A stretch of 64,000 nt of DNA, taken from contig NZ_SMLM01000002.1 in the NCBI RefSeq assembly GCF_004682015.1, positions 930,001 to 994,000 on the forward strand, written 5' to 3'. The position numbers were made by a program, and so were the translations under genes. The number at the start of each line of letters is the position of its first letter. Position 1 is the first letter of the stretch. Shown one piece after another: positions 17,411 to 26,053 of this stretch. The notes beneath the pieces were generated by a model, which saw only the letters and a program-made list of their open reading frames with translations, did not search any database and was not told the DNA's origin. Source of the stretch: Ramlibacter henchirensis. GTDB taxonomy: Bacteria > Pseudomonadota > Gammaproteobacteria > Burkholderiales > Burkholderiaceae_C.

Positions 17411-17880
17411 GCTTTCCGCGGGACGACTTACCGAACGCGGTTGCTCCAGCGAGACGCTTCAACACATGCCGACGCTGGAACCGCATTTAGAACTCTAGTG
17501 GCGTGAGGCATCGTCGCGAATGCAACGTGAGCGAGTGCGATTCACAAGGAAATCATCATCCGCCGGCCGAGGCCCGACCTAGGCCCGGAGAAGCACGAGC
17601 CCCGCTAGCATCCTCCTGGCCGAAGGCAGTCGTCAGCCGGCGGACTCGCAATCCGCCGGTCCACGCCCACACGTAGCAGCGGCGCCGGCTAGCTTCGGAT
17701 AAGTGGGCGTTATCCGAAGCTAGGGGTTTCGCTCGAAGCTGCGTCGCCTGCAGTCGCGGGCGGAGAAGCTCCAGCCGATATGCGCCCACAATGGGGCTAC
17801 TGAGATCTGGATCGCCGCTGCAGAGCACGTACATACTGGGCTGCCGTTGGCGAATGTGTGTAGTTCGTGGAGGAGTCACG
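17411..17880. other. Gene-free gap at left edge of accessory island, with two hairpins
   Basis: No convincing gene. It holds a perfect 8-bp palindrome (CCGGCGGA, seven bases, TCCGCCGG at 17637-17659) and, 30 bases further on, the recombination-site-like palindrome at 17692-17720. The retron promoter must also lie here, but I see no clear -35/-10 pair. The transition from high-GC background to lower-GC island falls in this gap. Confidence 0.5.
17692..17720 (+). repeat. Candidate recombinase core site R1 (11-7-11), perfect palindrome
   Basis: Left arm GCTTCGGATAA, spacer GTGGGCG, right arm TTATCCGAAGC; complementarity continues three bases further on each side (17689-17723), giving 14 of 14. 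Layout and spacer (xxxGGCR after an arm ending TAA) match four other sites in the island. It lies just upstream of the retron module. Confidence 0.55.
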
Positions 17881-19041
17881 ATGAGGAAATTGGACCCGGC
17901 GCGCATTGCGGTGAGCGAGGAGATTGCTACATGGTGCGCCCAGTTTCCCGCGTCAGACAGAGCGCTAGCGAAATCTATGGTCGCCTCGCTTGAGTTCGTG
18001 AGTCGGGACGACTACTCTGGTTGGCTCAACGGAGCCTTGCAACAAATTCAGCAAGGCAAGAAATTGGCGCTTTACGCGGTTCGGAAGCTGGACGCGGGTC
18101 TGTGGACACCACAAGGCGCACTTTCATCCCGGCCAGGGACGTCACAAGGCAGTGAAGATTTTGTCTATTCGCTAGTTGCGAATTTCTGTCGACGTGATCC
18201 GCAGCAAGCCTTCGATCATGCGACGATAGACGAACTCAAGCTGAGCAAGATCCATGACATCGTCCTTATTGACGACTCCATAGGCAGCGGAGAGCGCGTT
18301 CTGAACTATCTAGTCGCGTTCCTTCAGAATAGAACGATACTAAGTTGGTGGAGCTTCGGCTGGATTAGATTCCACGTCGTCGCTTACTCCCGGATCACGT
18401 CTGGCGAACAACGAATCATCACAAAACTGCCCGGGTCTGATCACTACAGCAGAAAGTACCGAAAAAGCACCAAGGTATCCTTCTACAGCAGAAGGGTGTT
18501 CCATTCAGAGTGGCTAGAGTCCCGGTGGGGAAAACAGTACCAGCACGTACTGGATTTCTGCGACGCTGAGGCTCGATTAAGTGCCTTCGTAGTTCGCGGC
18601 GTTGGAAATGTTATGGCGAACTTAGTGTTCTTTCACAGCGTCCCAGACAACATCCCGGGAATATTCTGGAGCGACGCCCCCGGATTCCAGCCTCTGTTCG
18701 GAAATCGTGCTTTGCCGAGCTGGGTGCTCGACCTCCTGGACACATCGGCGGTCATCGGAGGTTTCAATCAGGCGGCTGAAGGCAGCCAATTAGATAGTGA
18801 GATCAAGAAGCTCTTAGCTCTCGTCAAGCGCGGTGTTAGAAGCCCCGCGTCCATCGCGCGTCGCTTTGATTGCGATCAGAGGTACGCCAAAGGGTTGCTA
18901 ACCATTTCAGTCGAAGCTGGCCTCATCACACCAACCCATAGGTTGCTGCCAGCGGGACGCGATGCTTTGCTGCGGTCCGAGGCGGCCATTGCGGAGTTCG
19001 ACTACACAATGTACATTCCGCAGTCGTGGTGTGCCCCTTGA
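17881..19041 (+). CDS. Retron-associated PRTase-like protein with C-terminal winged helix
   Basis: A 386-aa protein whose middle part carries a phosphoribosyltransferase signature: HDIVLIDDSIGSGERVLNYL (about residues 123-142) has the hydrophobic strand, the two acidic residues and the S/T-G-rich PRPP loop. The C-terminal 90 residues (RGVRSPASIARRFDCDQRYA, then GLLTISVEAGLI) look like a winged helix-turn-helix. Start ATG 17881 follows a very strong GGAGGAG. Its 3' end overlaps the a1 arm of the msr-msd RNA, and a retron reverse transcriptase follows, so I infer it is the retron effector. PRTase-type effectors are known in one retron class; the target is unknown. The protein is lysine- and serine-richer than flanking chromosomal genes. 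Confidence 0.75.
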   Translation: MRKLDPARIAVSEEIATWCAQFPASDRALAKSMVASLEFVSRDDYSGWLNGALQQIQQGKKLALYAVRKLDAGLWTPQGALSSRPGTSQGSEDFVYSLVANFCRRDPQQAFDHATIDELKLSKIHDIVLIDDSIGSGERVLNYLVAFLQNRTILSWWSFGWIRFHVVAYSRITSGEQRIITKLPGSDHYSRKYRKSTKVSFYSRRVFHSEWLESRWGKQYQHVLDFCDAEARLSAFVVRGVGNVMANLVFFHSVPDNIPGIFWSDAPGFQPLFGNRALPSWVLDLLDTSAVIGGFNQAAEGSQLDSEIKKLLALVKRGVRSPASIARRFDCDQRYAKGLLTISVEAGLITPTHRLLPAGRDALLRSEAAIAEFDYTMYIPQSWCAP

Positions 19042-19267
19042 ATCCGCTTAGCCGCTCGCGCCGTAAAGGCGTGGGCAGAATTCCTGAGCGCTTGTCGTTT
19101 GGGAATGGGGAAGCCGGGTAGGCTTCTCTGGGAAGATCTGACGCAAAGGCGGCTTCGCCGCCCAATATCGTCGTGCCAAAATGACCTTCGGCGACTCGTA
19201 TTCGCCACGACGATGTCGGACCCGAGGTCAAAGGAAGAAGTAAGTGGAAACTTGGTCGGCACACCAC
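19026..19267 (+). ncRNA. Retron msr-msd RNA
   Basis: GTGGTGTGCC at 19026-19035 pairs perfectly (10/10) with GGCACACCAC at 19258-19267: the a1/a2 arms of a retron RNA. After a1 comes TTAGC (19048-19052) with the expected branching G at 19051. A 9-bp stem with a 5-base loop follows directly (19054-19062 with 19068-19076), and a second stem (GAAGCC, gggta, GGCTTC, 19110-19126, extendable by two pairs). The msd part holds GGCGGC-ttc-GCCGCC (19148-19162) and a 9-bp stem ATCGTCGTG/CACGACGAT (19167-19175 with 19206-19214). It lies between the effector and the reverse transcriptase, overlapping the end of one and the start of the other. Confidence 0.8.
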
Positions 19268-20368
19268 CTCTTCTCGGCAGCCGCAACGAAGATCGGTGTT
19301 GCTAGGGCGGGCCGCTTAGCCGCATACGTAGCAAAGCTGCAGCGCAGGAACCTTCCCGTAATTACTACGCTCGGCCATCTGGCAGAGATAGTCGGGGTGT
19401 CGTATAGCTTCTTACGGCAGACAGTCGAGCGCAAACGCGAGGCTGCGAACTACAAGTTATTCGCAATCTCCAAACGTTCTGGTGGACGTCGCTTCATCCA
19501 CGAGGTCGGTACCCAGCTGCTAATCGTTCAAAGATTTCTGAACCAGGAGGTGCTACAAGGGATCGCGCCGCACCCTGCATCCTTCGCTTTCCACAGCACT
19601 GGCGGAATCCGCAAGTGTGCGCAGATGCACTGCGGCGCTAGTTGGCTGCTTCACTTCGACCTCAAAGACTTCTTCTACTCGATCAGCGAGTGGTCTGTTT
19701 ACGAAGTGTTCGCCAGCCTGCAGTACCGTCCACTTCTTTCCTTTGAGCTTGCCCGTTTATGCACGACGCTTCACCTTCCTGGCGCTAGCCAAGCTTATCT
19801 TCGGCCGAGCACCGCAGCGCAGCGGTACTCGTTCTACAGAAAAGACGTTATGGGCGTTCTTCCGCAAGGCGCACCAACGAGTCCGATGCTCGCAAACCTC
19901 GCCGCACATGACTTGGACGCACGGCTGCAAGACTTCGCCGACGCCGCCGGCATGATCTATACGAGGTACGCAGACGATCTCACATTCTCCACGGTGAGGC
20001 TCTCGGCCCCGATCTCTCAGCTCCAGTACGAGGTTAGTCGCCAAATCGGCTTGACTGGGTTCTCCGAGAACAAGCGGAAGCGTCGCGTTGCTGGACCAGG
20101 GTCGAGAAGGACCGTACTTGGATTGCTAGTCGACGGTGCTGAGCCCAAGTTATCGAGGCAATTCATCGCCCGAGTTGATCGACATCTATATGCAGCGAAG
20201 AAGTACGGCTTGGAAGCTGCGGCGAGTCGCGCTGCATTTGATAGCGCATTCGGATTCCACAACCATCTTGGTGGGCTCGTTGCCTACTCGATGGACGCGG
20301 AGCGGAAACGGGGCGCTATGTTCCTTGAGAGGCTGCGGGAGATCCCTGTTCCTTGGCAAACGGCGTGA
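19244..20368 (+). CDS. Retron-type reverse transcriptase
   Basis: A 374-aa RT with the ordered motifs of the family: LLHFDLKDFFYSI (first catalytic Asp), GVLPQGAPTSPMLANL, RYADDLTFS with the YADD catalytic pair, and TVLGLLVDG near residue 295, where retron RTs usually have a V-T-G triplet; here it is V-L-G. It reverse-transcribes the msd part of the adjacent RNA from the 2'-OH of the branching G. GTG 19244 is chosen because GGA lies 8 bases upstream; the a2 arm then falls inside the first eight codons. No maturase or endonuclease domain is present, against a group II intron. It follows the PRTase-like effector in the same module. Confidence 0.92.
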   Translation: METWSAHHLFSAAATKIGVARAGRLAAYVAKLQRRNLPVITTLGHLAEIVGVSYSFLRQTVERKREAANYKLFAISKRSGGRRFIHEVGTQLLIVQRFLNQEVLQGIAPHPASFAFHSTGGIRKCAQMHCGASWLLHFDLKDFFYSISEWSVYEVFASLQYRPLLSFELARLCTTLHLPGASQAYLRPSTAAQRYSFYRKDVMGVLPQGAPTSPMLANLAAHDLDARLQDFADAAGMIYTRYADDLTFSTVRLSAPISQLQYEVSRQIGLTGFSENKRKRRVAGPGSRRTVLGLLVDGAEPKLSRQFIARVDRHLYAAKKYGLEAAASRAAFDSAFGFHNHLGGLVAYSMDAERKRGAMFLERLREIPVPWQTA

Positions 20369-21048
20369 GTGGAGTCCTCAGCGGGAAGGGCTGCAATTCT
20401 CCCCAAGGGATCGTTGGTGCGTGCTTAGAGTCGCACATCAGCAGCTGCCAGTCGGAGCCAACTCGTGAACCCTCTTCTCACTAGCAGCACGTACTCAGCG
20501 GGGAGCGCACGTCGGCTGCACCAATCGGCTACTCGGGAGTGCTTGAAGCTGAATGCGCTCCCCCTGCCCTACCTCCGCCGCTTTGTGGCAGCAGGCGAGA
20601 AAGAAAAGGTGCATGCGCGCTCCATATCGCTCCTCAGATTCCTGAGTTGGACTCCGTCAGCCCTCTCAAGGCCCTTGATGCGCAACGCGCACGGGGTCGA
20701 GGTTATGCCTGCGCGGGTTTGCGCCCTCACCTTTTCAACGCGGCTTCGTGCGGCGGAGGCCGGTAGCGCATCGCTGCACCGCGTTGCCCGCCCGCCAACC
20801 CAAGCAGCGGCGCCAAGGCGGCTCCCAGAAACCTCCTCTGGGGCGCCTAGTACCGCTAACTCACGTAAATGCCTTGTTATCCAGAGTTACCGCGCGGCAA
20901 TGTGTGGACCGCTGCGATGGGTATCGAGAGACCGCCCGCCCCCACTTGCACGTCCGCAGCAGCCAGTCATCTGCACGAGACACCCGTCAAAGCCCACTGT
21001 CGATTACAGAGCTGTGTTGTCCCGGCTTGCGTGTGTCGTTCCGCTCAT
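20369..21048. other. Gene-free stretch between retron and McrBC-like modules
   Basis: About 680 bases. An open frame at 20465-21256 on the plus strand has no recognisable motif, unnatural composition (rich in A, P, R, S, C) and runs antisense into the McrC-like gene, so I do not call it. The stretch contains the candidate recombinase site R2 at 20859-20887. I see no terminator with a T-run. Confidence 0.5.
20859..20887 (-). repeat. Candidate recombinase core site R2 (11-7-11)
   Basis: Read on the minus strand: arm ACTCTGGATAA, spacer CAAGGCA, arm TTTACGTGAGT. Its outer bases also pair (TAACTC with GAGTTA on the flanks). It is the only copy of the five that points to the left. It separates the retron module from the McrBC-like pair. 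Confidence 0.6.
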
Positions 21049-22626
21049 TCACCGAGCCTGCGCTGCTCCTTGTGGCACCCCTTTCGCCGCGAGCCAGTCC
21101 GCCATTAAGGCTACGAGGTTCGCGCGTCCAGGTAGACCGACCGCGAACGCGCTCAGTGCGCCAACGCCGTGTTCCCCGACAAACTTTGCTGTTTCCAAGG
21201 ATGGAACGCTCGTGGGGGCGGGTAGGAGGATGAGGCATGGCTCGGGGCACCTCTGATCGAAGCGCAACGCATCATGGTAGATGTGCGCCGACTCCATGGA
21301 CTCCAAGATCCTGTCGCGCCCACTTCGCCACTTCGCATCCAGCACCATCGCGCGACTGGAGCTAGGGGTGGCATGAACCAGCACTATGTCAGGCCTTCGC
21401 TCCCTGCTGATGCTGTACGCCCTGCGCGCCGCAGTTGGTCCTTCCGCCAAGAAGGTCGCCTGGAAGAACGCGTCCAAAGAGTCACCTCCGCCCAGATGAA
21501 ACCGATACGCAAGTTGCGAAGGTATCAACCTGTCCCTGCAAACCTCGCCGGGCCTGCCAGTGACTTCTGCGAGGGCGCGCAACACTGCCAGATAGCACCA
21601 TGTCTCATATATGCCCCATGAGGGCGTGACGTGCAGTAGGTCGAACTGGTCATCTCCTTCGACGCCAGTCCGCAACGCAGTGCACCCCGCCCTGTAAGCG
21701 CGGCTGTACAGAGGCTGTGCAGCGATCTGGGTCAAGCCCGCCGCGGATGTCTGCGCGCGCGTGACTTCCGAAAAGGGAAGAGCCCTCATGATGGCGATGA
21801 CGCGTGCTTCCAATGAGCCCAGTTCCGCAAGGCGGCGATCGCGCCTCACCTCTTGCTCCTCACGCGCCGCTCCCAAGCCGCACTGCAGCACTACGCCTTG
21901 CAGGCGCCGCAGTACAGCCAGCATCCGACTCAGAAGCGCCACCAGGCTTCTGTTCGCCGGTGTATCGAAGGTGGGGGCAATAGAGAGGCTCCGAACTTGC
22001 ACTGAGTCCAGATCCTCCCCCGGCTGAGACTTGCCGGCGGCAAGCGCGAGAAGCCGGCGGTCGCGCAGTGCCCCAGGATGAAGGCGCCGAATTCGGGATA
22101 GCGGTAGGTTGTGAGTCTCCGACGAGAGCGCCCTGTGCGGTACCTTCACGATCTCCATCACCGCGCCGAGGAACCTCGGGCCGTAGGTGCGGACCCTTGA
22201 GAGTAGAACGTCGTCGGTGAACAGGCCGGTTTTGCCCTCCCGACCAAAAACCATACCAGCTGCGGCATCCCCAAGCAGCAGACCCGGATCAAACTGCCGG
22301 ATGTCGCGGACCATCTCAGCAAAGCACTCATCACCGGACTTCAGCGGAGATGGGCCGACATCAAGCCAGTACCTACGGAGATCACCGCTGGCTCCGATTA
22401 GGTCTGCCGGAACTCTGCCGGCATAGAAGGCTGGCCGCCAGTGATAGCGGCCGTCAGGATTGAATGTGATCTCGACATCATCAATGAAAATACGGTCTCC
22501 CGGAGACTGCGGCGACCAATCGATTGTGTAGTCGACGTCTTCCCGCAGTCCGCTCACAACGCTGCCCTCACCTGTGCAGAACAGGGGGGGCTGCTGCGGC
22601 AGCTTCGTCTGCTTCAGAGCAAACAT
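21049..22626 (-). CDS. McrC-like / DUF2357-type PD-(D/E)XK nuclease subunit
   Basis: A 525-aa protein. The C-terminal third carries a PD-(D/E)XK core: RRPDIVLVHATP (acidic residue) followed by AMVLDAKWRSG, with an aspartate before the A-K, as in many McrC-type nucleases. LLHVTPSWGIYETWCYLAV is the aromatic helix seen before the nuclease core in DUF2357 relatives. The N-terminal 250 residues are predicted beta-rich and are not recognised. It starts 10 bases after the McrB-like gene, so the two form one operon. Known McrBC systems cut modified DNA after NTP-driven translocation; specificity here cannot be told. Lower GC than the chromosomal flanks. Confidence 0.8.
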   Translation of the reverse strand: MFALKQTKLPQQPPLFCTGEGSVVSGLREDVDYTIDWSPQSPGDRIFIDDVEITFNPDGRYHWRPAFYAGRVPADLIGASGDLRRYWLDVGPSPLKSGDECFAEMVRDIRQFDPGLLLGDAAAGMVFGREGKTGLFTDDVLLSRVRTYGPRFLGAVMEIVKVPHRALSSETHNLPLSRIRRLHPGALRDRRLLALAAGKSQPGEDLDSVQVRSLSIAPTFDTPANRSLVALLSRMLAVLRRLQGVVLQCGLGAAREEQEVRRDRRLAELGSLEARVIAIMRALPFSEVTRAQTSAAGLTQIAAQPLYSRAYRAGCTALRTGVEGDDQFDLLHVTPSWGIYETWCYLAVLRALAEVTGRPGEVCRDRLIPSQLAYRFHLGGGDSLDAFFQATFLAEGPTAARRAYSISRERRPDIVLVHATPSSSRAMVLDAKWRSGRDRILESMESAHIYHDALRFDQRCPEPCLILLPAPTSVPSLETAKFVGEHGVGALSAFAVGLPGRANLVALMADWLAAKGVPQGAAQAR

Positions 22627-22636
22627 TTTCCGGGCC

Positions 22637-24889
22637 TCAGCGCCAGAATCGGGCGGAGCCAGTCTGCTTGAGGTCCTCCTGCATTTCTTTAACTTTGCGC
22701 TCGCAACGCTTCAGATCATGGTCTCCGAGTACCTTACGCGCGTCTTGCAACGCGTCTTGGAATCGCGGGTTCGCGTCCCCTCTAAGCTTGGGCAACACCT
22801 TGGCGTAGATCACGGCATCAAGTGTGTCGCCGTTGACCGTCGTCACTGTCGCCATGAACTCCATGTGCCTGACGACGTCATCGATCGTTCGCCAGCCGAA
22901 GTGAAGTCTCACAGGTGAGAGCGCTTTGCCGAGGCCGTTCAGGACCGCCCTCGTCCTCTCCTTCAATGCTGTGGGCAGATCCGCCGTCTTCCAGCCGGGA
23001 AAGCCATCGACATCGATGTCCCAGAACTCCAAGGTGTACGCGCGATCAAGCACCTTGTCGGAGAGGCCATGCGTCGTTTCGTCCATGTTAAGCGTGCCGA
23101 TGATCGCCAGGTTGGCGGGATACTGAACGCGTGCAGGCACAGCAATCGCATCTTGACCGAGCTGATGCAGATCGAGCCATCCATGCGTTTCCATCGCGGA
23201 CAAGACCGGCGCTAAATACTGCTCCGGGTGGGAGAGATTCATCTCGTCTAGAACTGCCACGTAGGGCTGCGTCGGGTCGTCCACGGCCCGCAGTAGCAAC
23301 TCGAGAAACGGCGCGCCCCTATACGAGGTCTCCTGCAGCGGATTCACGTACCCGAGGAGCGGGCTGGGGTCGAACCAGCCTGGTTGAACAGGGATAATGC
23401 GGACGTTTGTGGTTGTCGCCTGTTCGCTGCCAGTGAGAGCAAGCGCATAGTTCACTGCAAGCTGGGTCTTTCCAGAACCGGAGATTCCGCTAAGCACCGC
23501 AAAGTGCCTAACTGGGTGTGCCCAAAGACCCGCGTGCAGCTGGCTGACTAGCAGTGGGTCAAATCTCATTCCGGATCCAGCAAGCGCAGCTATGCGCTGG
23601 GTGAGCTGGGTAAACGAAGGAAGGCCTAGCGTGCCGGCGCTGACCGGCTGCAGCTTCTCGGCTGGGACGTCTGGTTGACTAGGCAGTGCCTGCGGAGTCC
23701 AGGTCACCAGCTCGGCCCACTGCACGCCTCGAGGTGTTAACGCGTACTTCCGGTCACTACGAAGCGCAATGAGATCAAGGCTCACGAGCCAACCGAGCAA
23801 TGAGGTTGGCGCGAAGTCGGAGGTCCATCCCGGATGGATCGTTTGCAGCAGAGAAACAAGCTCAGGCTTTGTGGAAGGTTCACGCGCGAGCCGCGTCAGA
23901 ACGTGATCGATCCCAAGTACCTTCGTCAGCAGGTGGTCTCTGAGTTCATCAGGGTCCTGGGTCTCAAGGAGGTTCAGTCCACGTGCGCTCAGCCGATACG
24001 TGTCGCCTTCTCTGCGGCACAGATCGAACTCGCGCGCAACGACATTGATTGCAGCGCCTAGGCTGCCGGATGCCAGATCCGGGTTCGCCTGTTGCATCAA
24101 GCTAGCGAACTCCTCCCGGGTTAGCCCCTCCCGAAGATCCTCCATGAAACTAAGGAGAGTTTGGAACCCGCCTTTCATGGCAGTGAGCCCTTTCCGCCGG
24201 AGAGTGGCCGGCAAGGGCTTCAAGGTCGCTGGGCTTCCGAGTTCCGCCTGCTCCGACTCACCTACGTTCTCGCGATTCAGCCAATCGTAGAGAAGCCAAG
24301 GCAGACAGATCCTCCGCACCTCCTCGTCGTCCGCAGCCGCGGCGCCAAGCACAGTGTCCACACGGCTTCGGATAGCTTGATGGGCGTCGATCGGGTGATC
24401 GGTCGTGGATCCTCCCATCTCCTTGTGCAGAGTAAGCAGCGCGCCCACGTCCGCCAGGCACGTGAAATGGTCGGGGTACAGCGCACACAGCACCCTGTTG
24501 ATTTTCAGACTCGGCGTGCGCCCGCACAGCTCCTTCGTTCGTGTGCGCAGCTCCGTGTAGAAGTGCTTCAGCTGCGCCTCCGCCTGGACCCGGTCGGAGG
24601 GCAATGCGCGCGAAGCCTCTTCTGCGAACCAAGCCCGGAACTGCTCGTTCTTCAGCGCCGGCGCAATCTTGACCGTGCCTGCTCCTGTGCCTGCCACAGG
24701 ATTCTCGTCCCATAGGCGCAGCAGGAACGCCGGGTCGGCGAGCTTTGATGGAGCCGCAGCCCTGACTTCCACGAGAAACGCACCTAGTCGCGCGTACCAC
24801 TCCTGCGCCCACGCCGCAGTTGCCGTTGCGGCCTGCACCGAATCGATCGCAGATTTGAGCGCGCCATCTGAGTCGAGCTTTCCAGCCAT
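22637..24889 (-). CDS. McrB-like AAA+ NTPase with atypical N-terminus
   Basis: A 750-aa protein. The AAA+ module occupies about residues 440-720: Walker A GISGSGKTQLA, Walker B YVAVLDEMNLSHPE, and sensor/signature GTLNMDETTHGLSDKVLDRA, the arrangement of the McrB motor. The N-terminal 400 residues are large and different from the McrB methyl-cytosine-binding domain: a helical block with LKINRVLCALYPDHFTCLAD, then two possible winged-helix segments near residues 260-410. This N-terminal part probably recognises the target. It is first of the two-gene operon with the McrC-like nuclease and divergent from the unknown gene at 25104. Confidence 0.85.
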   Translation of the reverse strand: MAGKLDSDGALKSAIDSVQAATATAAWAQEWYARLGAFLVEVRAAAPSKLADPAFLLRLWDENPVAGTGAGTVKIAPALKNEQFRAWFAEEASRALPSDRVQAEAQLKHFYTELRTRTKELCGRTPSLKINRVLCALYPDHFTCLADVGALLTLHKEMGGSTTDHPIDAHQAIRSRVDTVLGAAAADDEEVRRICLPWLLYDWLNRENVGESEQAELGSPATLKPLPATLRRKGLTAMKGGFQTLLSFMEDLREGLTREEFASLMQQANPDLASGSLGAAINVVAREFDLCRREGDTYRLSARGLNLLETQDPDELRDHLLTKVLGIDHVLTRLAREPSTKPELVSLLQTIHPGWTSDFAPTSLLGWLVSLDLIALRSDRKYALTPRGVQWAELVTWTPQALPSQPDVPAEKLQPVSAGTLGLPSFTQLTQRIAALAGSGMRFDPLLVSQLHAGLWAHPVRHFAVLSGISGSGKTQLAVNYALALTGSEQATTTNVRIIPVQPGWFDPSPLLGYVNPLQETSYRGAPFLELLLRAVDDPTQPYVAVLDEMNLSHPEQYLAPVLSAMETHGWLDLHQLGQDAIAVPARVQYPANLAIIGTLNMDETTHGLSDKVLDRAYTLEFWDIDVDGFPGWKTADLPTALKERTRAVLNGLGKALSPVRLHFGWRTIDDVVRHMEFMATVTTVNGDTLDAVIYAKVLPKLRGDANPRFQDALQDARKVLGDHDLKRCERKVKEMQEDLKQTGSARFWR

Positions 24890-24996
24890 GTATGTCCCCC
24901 TGTCCCCTTGTCATAGCCGCACAGCGCGCGCTCTCTGATCACGCGTCGCGGACTAGCCTCACGGCGCCGCGCCCTTTCGGCATCAGGGACGGCTCC

Positions 24997-25025
24997 ACTA
25001 CTCATAATATGGCGATTTCGTGAGT
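24997..25025 (+). repeat. Candidate recombinase core site R5 (11-7-11), most divergent copy
   Basis: Arm ACTACTCATAA, spacer TATGGCG, arm ATTTCGTGAGT. The spacer keeps GGCG and the right arm keeps CGTGAGT, but the left arm matches the others only at its ends (AC and ATAA). It lies in the 214-base gap between the divergent mcrB-like gene and the unknown gene. Confidence 0.45.
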
Positions 25026-25103
25026 TGAACATCTCTCCACTTCGCTTACGCGCCCGACGTGCAGGGCGCTACACCCGGCACGTGGAGATGGGAGTGGGAC
25101 GCG

Positions 25104-25961
25104 ATGGCAAAATTGGTGAACGCAAAGGCGGGAGCTACTGAAACTGCAGCGGGAGGGTCTGGGCGACGCGGAGCTGCACCCGTGCTGTCCACTGACACCG
25201 ACACGCCGAGCCCAAACTGGAACGTCGTAGCAACGAGGCCGGCTGCGAGGGTCCGCGACTGCTTGTTCTACCTTCTCAATGTCCGTCCCGGAGATGCGCG
25301 ACGAGCTGGCATACACGACACCGAGTCTGATCATCCGCTTGCTACCCTGTACGACCAGCTGCTCAAGGTAGCCGCCTTGCAGATGATCGCTGGCAATCCG
25401 TGCCTGAAGCCGTTACTCGGTGAGCCGTCGATGTATCGTGAGCAGGTTCTAGCCACCTGGATCTCCCTTAGCCATTTCGTGGCGCTGGTGAGGTCTCCCT
25501 TAAGCCCCTTTCAAGGGCTGATCGAGCCGCCCGAAGGACTAAAGTCGCTTGTCGCGAGCCCATCGTTCACGGCCACGACTCCCAGCGACGCAGTGGCAGC
25601 TTACGAAATGGCCGCTACTGGGCGCCGGCCTAGCCCGCTGCCGACCGCGAACGTAGACGACGCGAGCGAAGGTTTCTTCGATTCACCGGCACCCGTTCTG
25701 CAGAAGAAAGGGGACCGGTACGCCTACCCCACGCTCGGTCTGTTGGCGGAGCTGCTTGAGGAGATCGCTCGCGGAGATCGAGAGCCTCGAAGTGTGCTAG
25801 ACGGCGAGCGCTTGGACGCTAAAGCCGTCAGCAGAATACTGCATGAGATTGCCGCGTCCGCCTTCCCGAAAACGCTCGAGTTCGTTAAGAAGCCGGGCAC
25901 CATGGCGAAACACATCAGTAGCGCTCGCAATCGACTGAAGACAGGCGGCTTCGGCCAGTAG
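25104..25961 (+). CDS. Hypothetical protein, first gene of the satellite-like segment
   Basis: A 285-aa protein I do not recognise. Start ATG 25104 has GGGAG about 13 bases upstream. The sequence is mainly helical with a Pro/Ser-rich middle (about residues 175-205) and a basic C-terminus (FVKKPGTMAKHISSARNRLK), which could bind nucleic acid. No catalytic motif, signal peptide or membrane segment is visible. It is divergent from the McrB-like gene, 214 bases away, and upstream of alpA on the same strand. It could be a satellite gene or an accessory of the restriction module; the site at 24997-25025 between it and mcrB speaks for the former. Confidence 0.55.
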   Translation: MAKLVNAKAGATETAAGGSGRRGAAPVLSTDTDTPSPNWNVVATRPAARVRDCLFYLLNVRPGDARRAGIHDTESDHPLATLYDQLLKVAALQMIAGNPCLKPLLGEPSMYREQVLATWISLSHFVALVRSPLSPFQGLIEPPEGLKSLVASPSFTATTPSDAVAAYEMAATGRRPSPLPTANVDDASEGFFDSPAPVLQKKGDRYAYPTLGLLAELLEEIARGDREPRSVLDGERLDAKAVSRILHEIAASAFPKTLEFVKKPGTMAKHISSARNRLKTGGFGQ

Positions 25962-26053
25962 CGGTTTATCGGCCCGCTTTGCCGCAAGTTCGATTTGCTG
26001 CGGCGCACGTTCATCAACGTCCGATCTGAGCGGGCCCCGCACCCGCTCCGCTT

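Noticed and set aside
17637..17659. Hairpin resembling a tRNA anticodon arm
   Set aside because: No acceptor, D or T arms around it; just a GC-rich palindrome.
17411..17880. Second copy of the tRNA-Ser 3' end marking the left attachment site
   Set aside because: I looked for the CCTGCTCCG/GGTTCGAAT segment in this gap and did not find it.
19244..20368. Group II intron or DGR reverse transcriptase
   Set aside because: No maturase or HNH tail, no intron ends, no template/variable repeat pair; the a1/a2 arms and the branch motif fit a retron.
20465..21256. A 263-codon open frame after the retron
   Set aside because: Unnatural composition, no motif, weak start context, and antisense to the end of the McrC-like gene.
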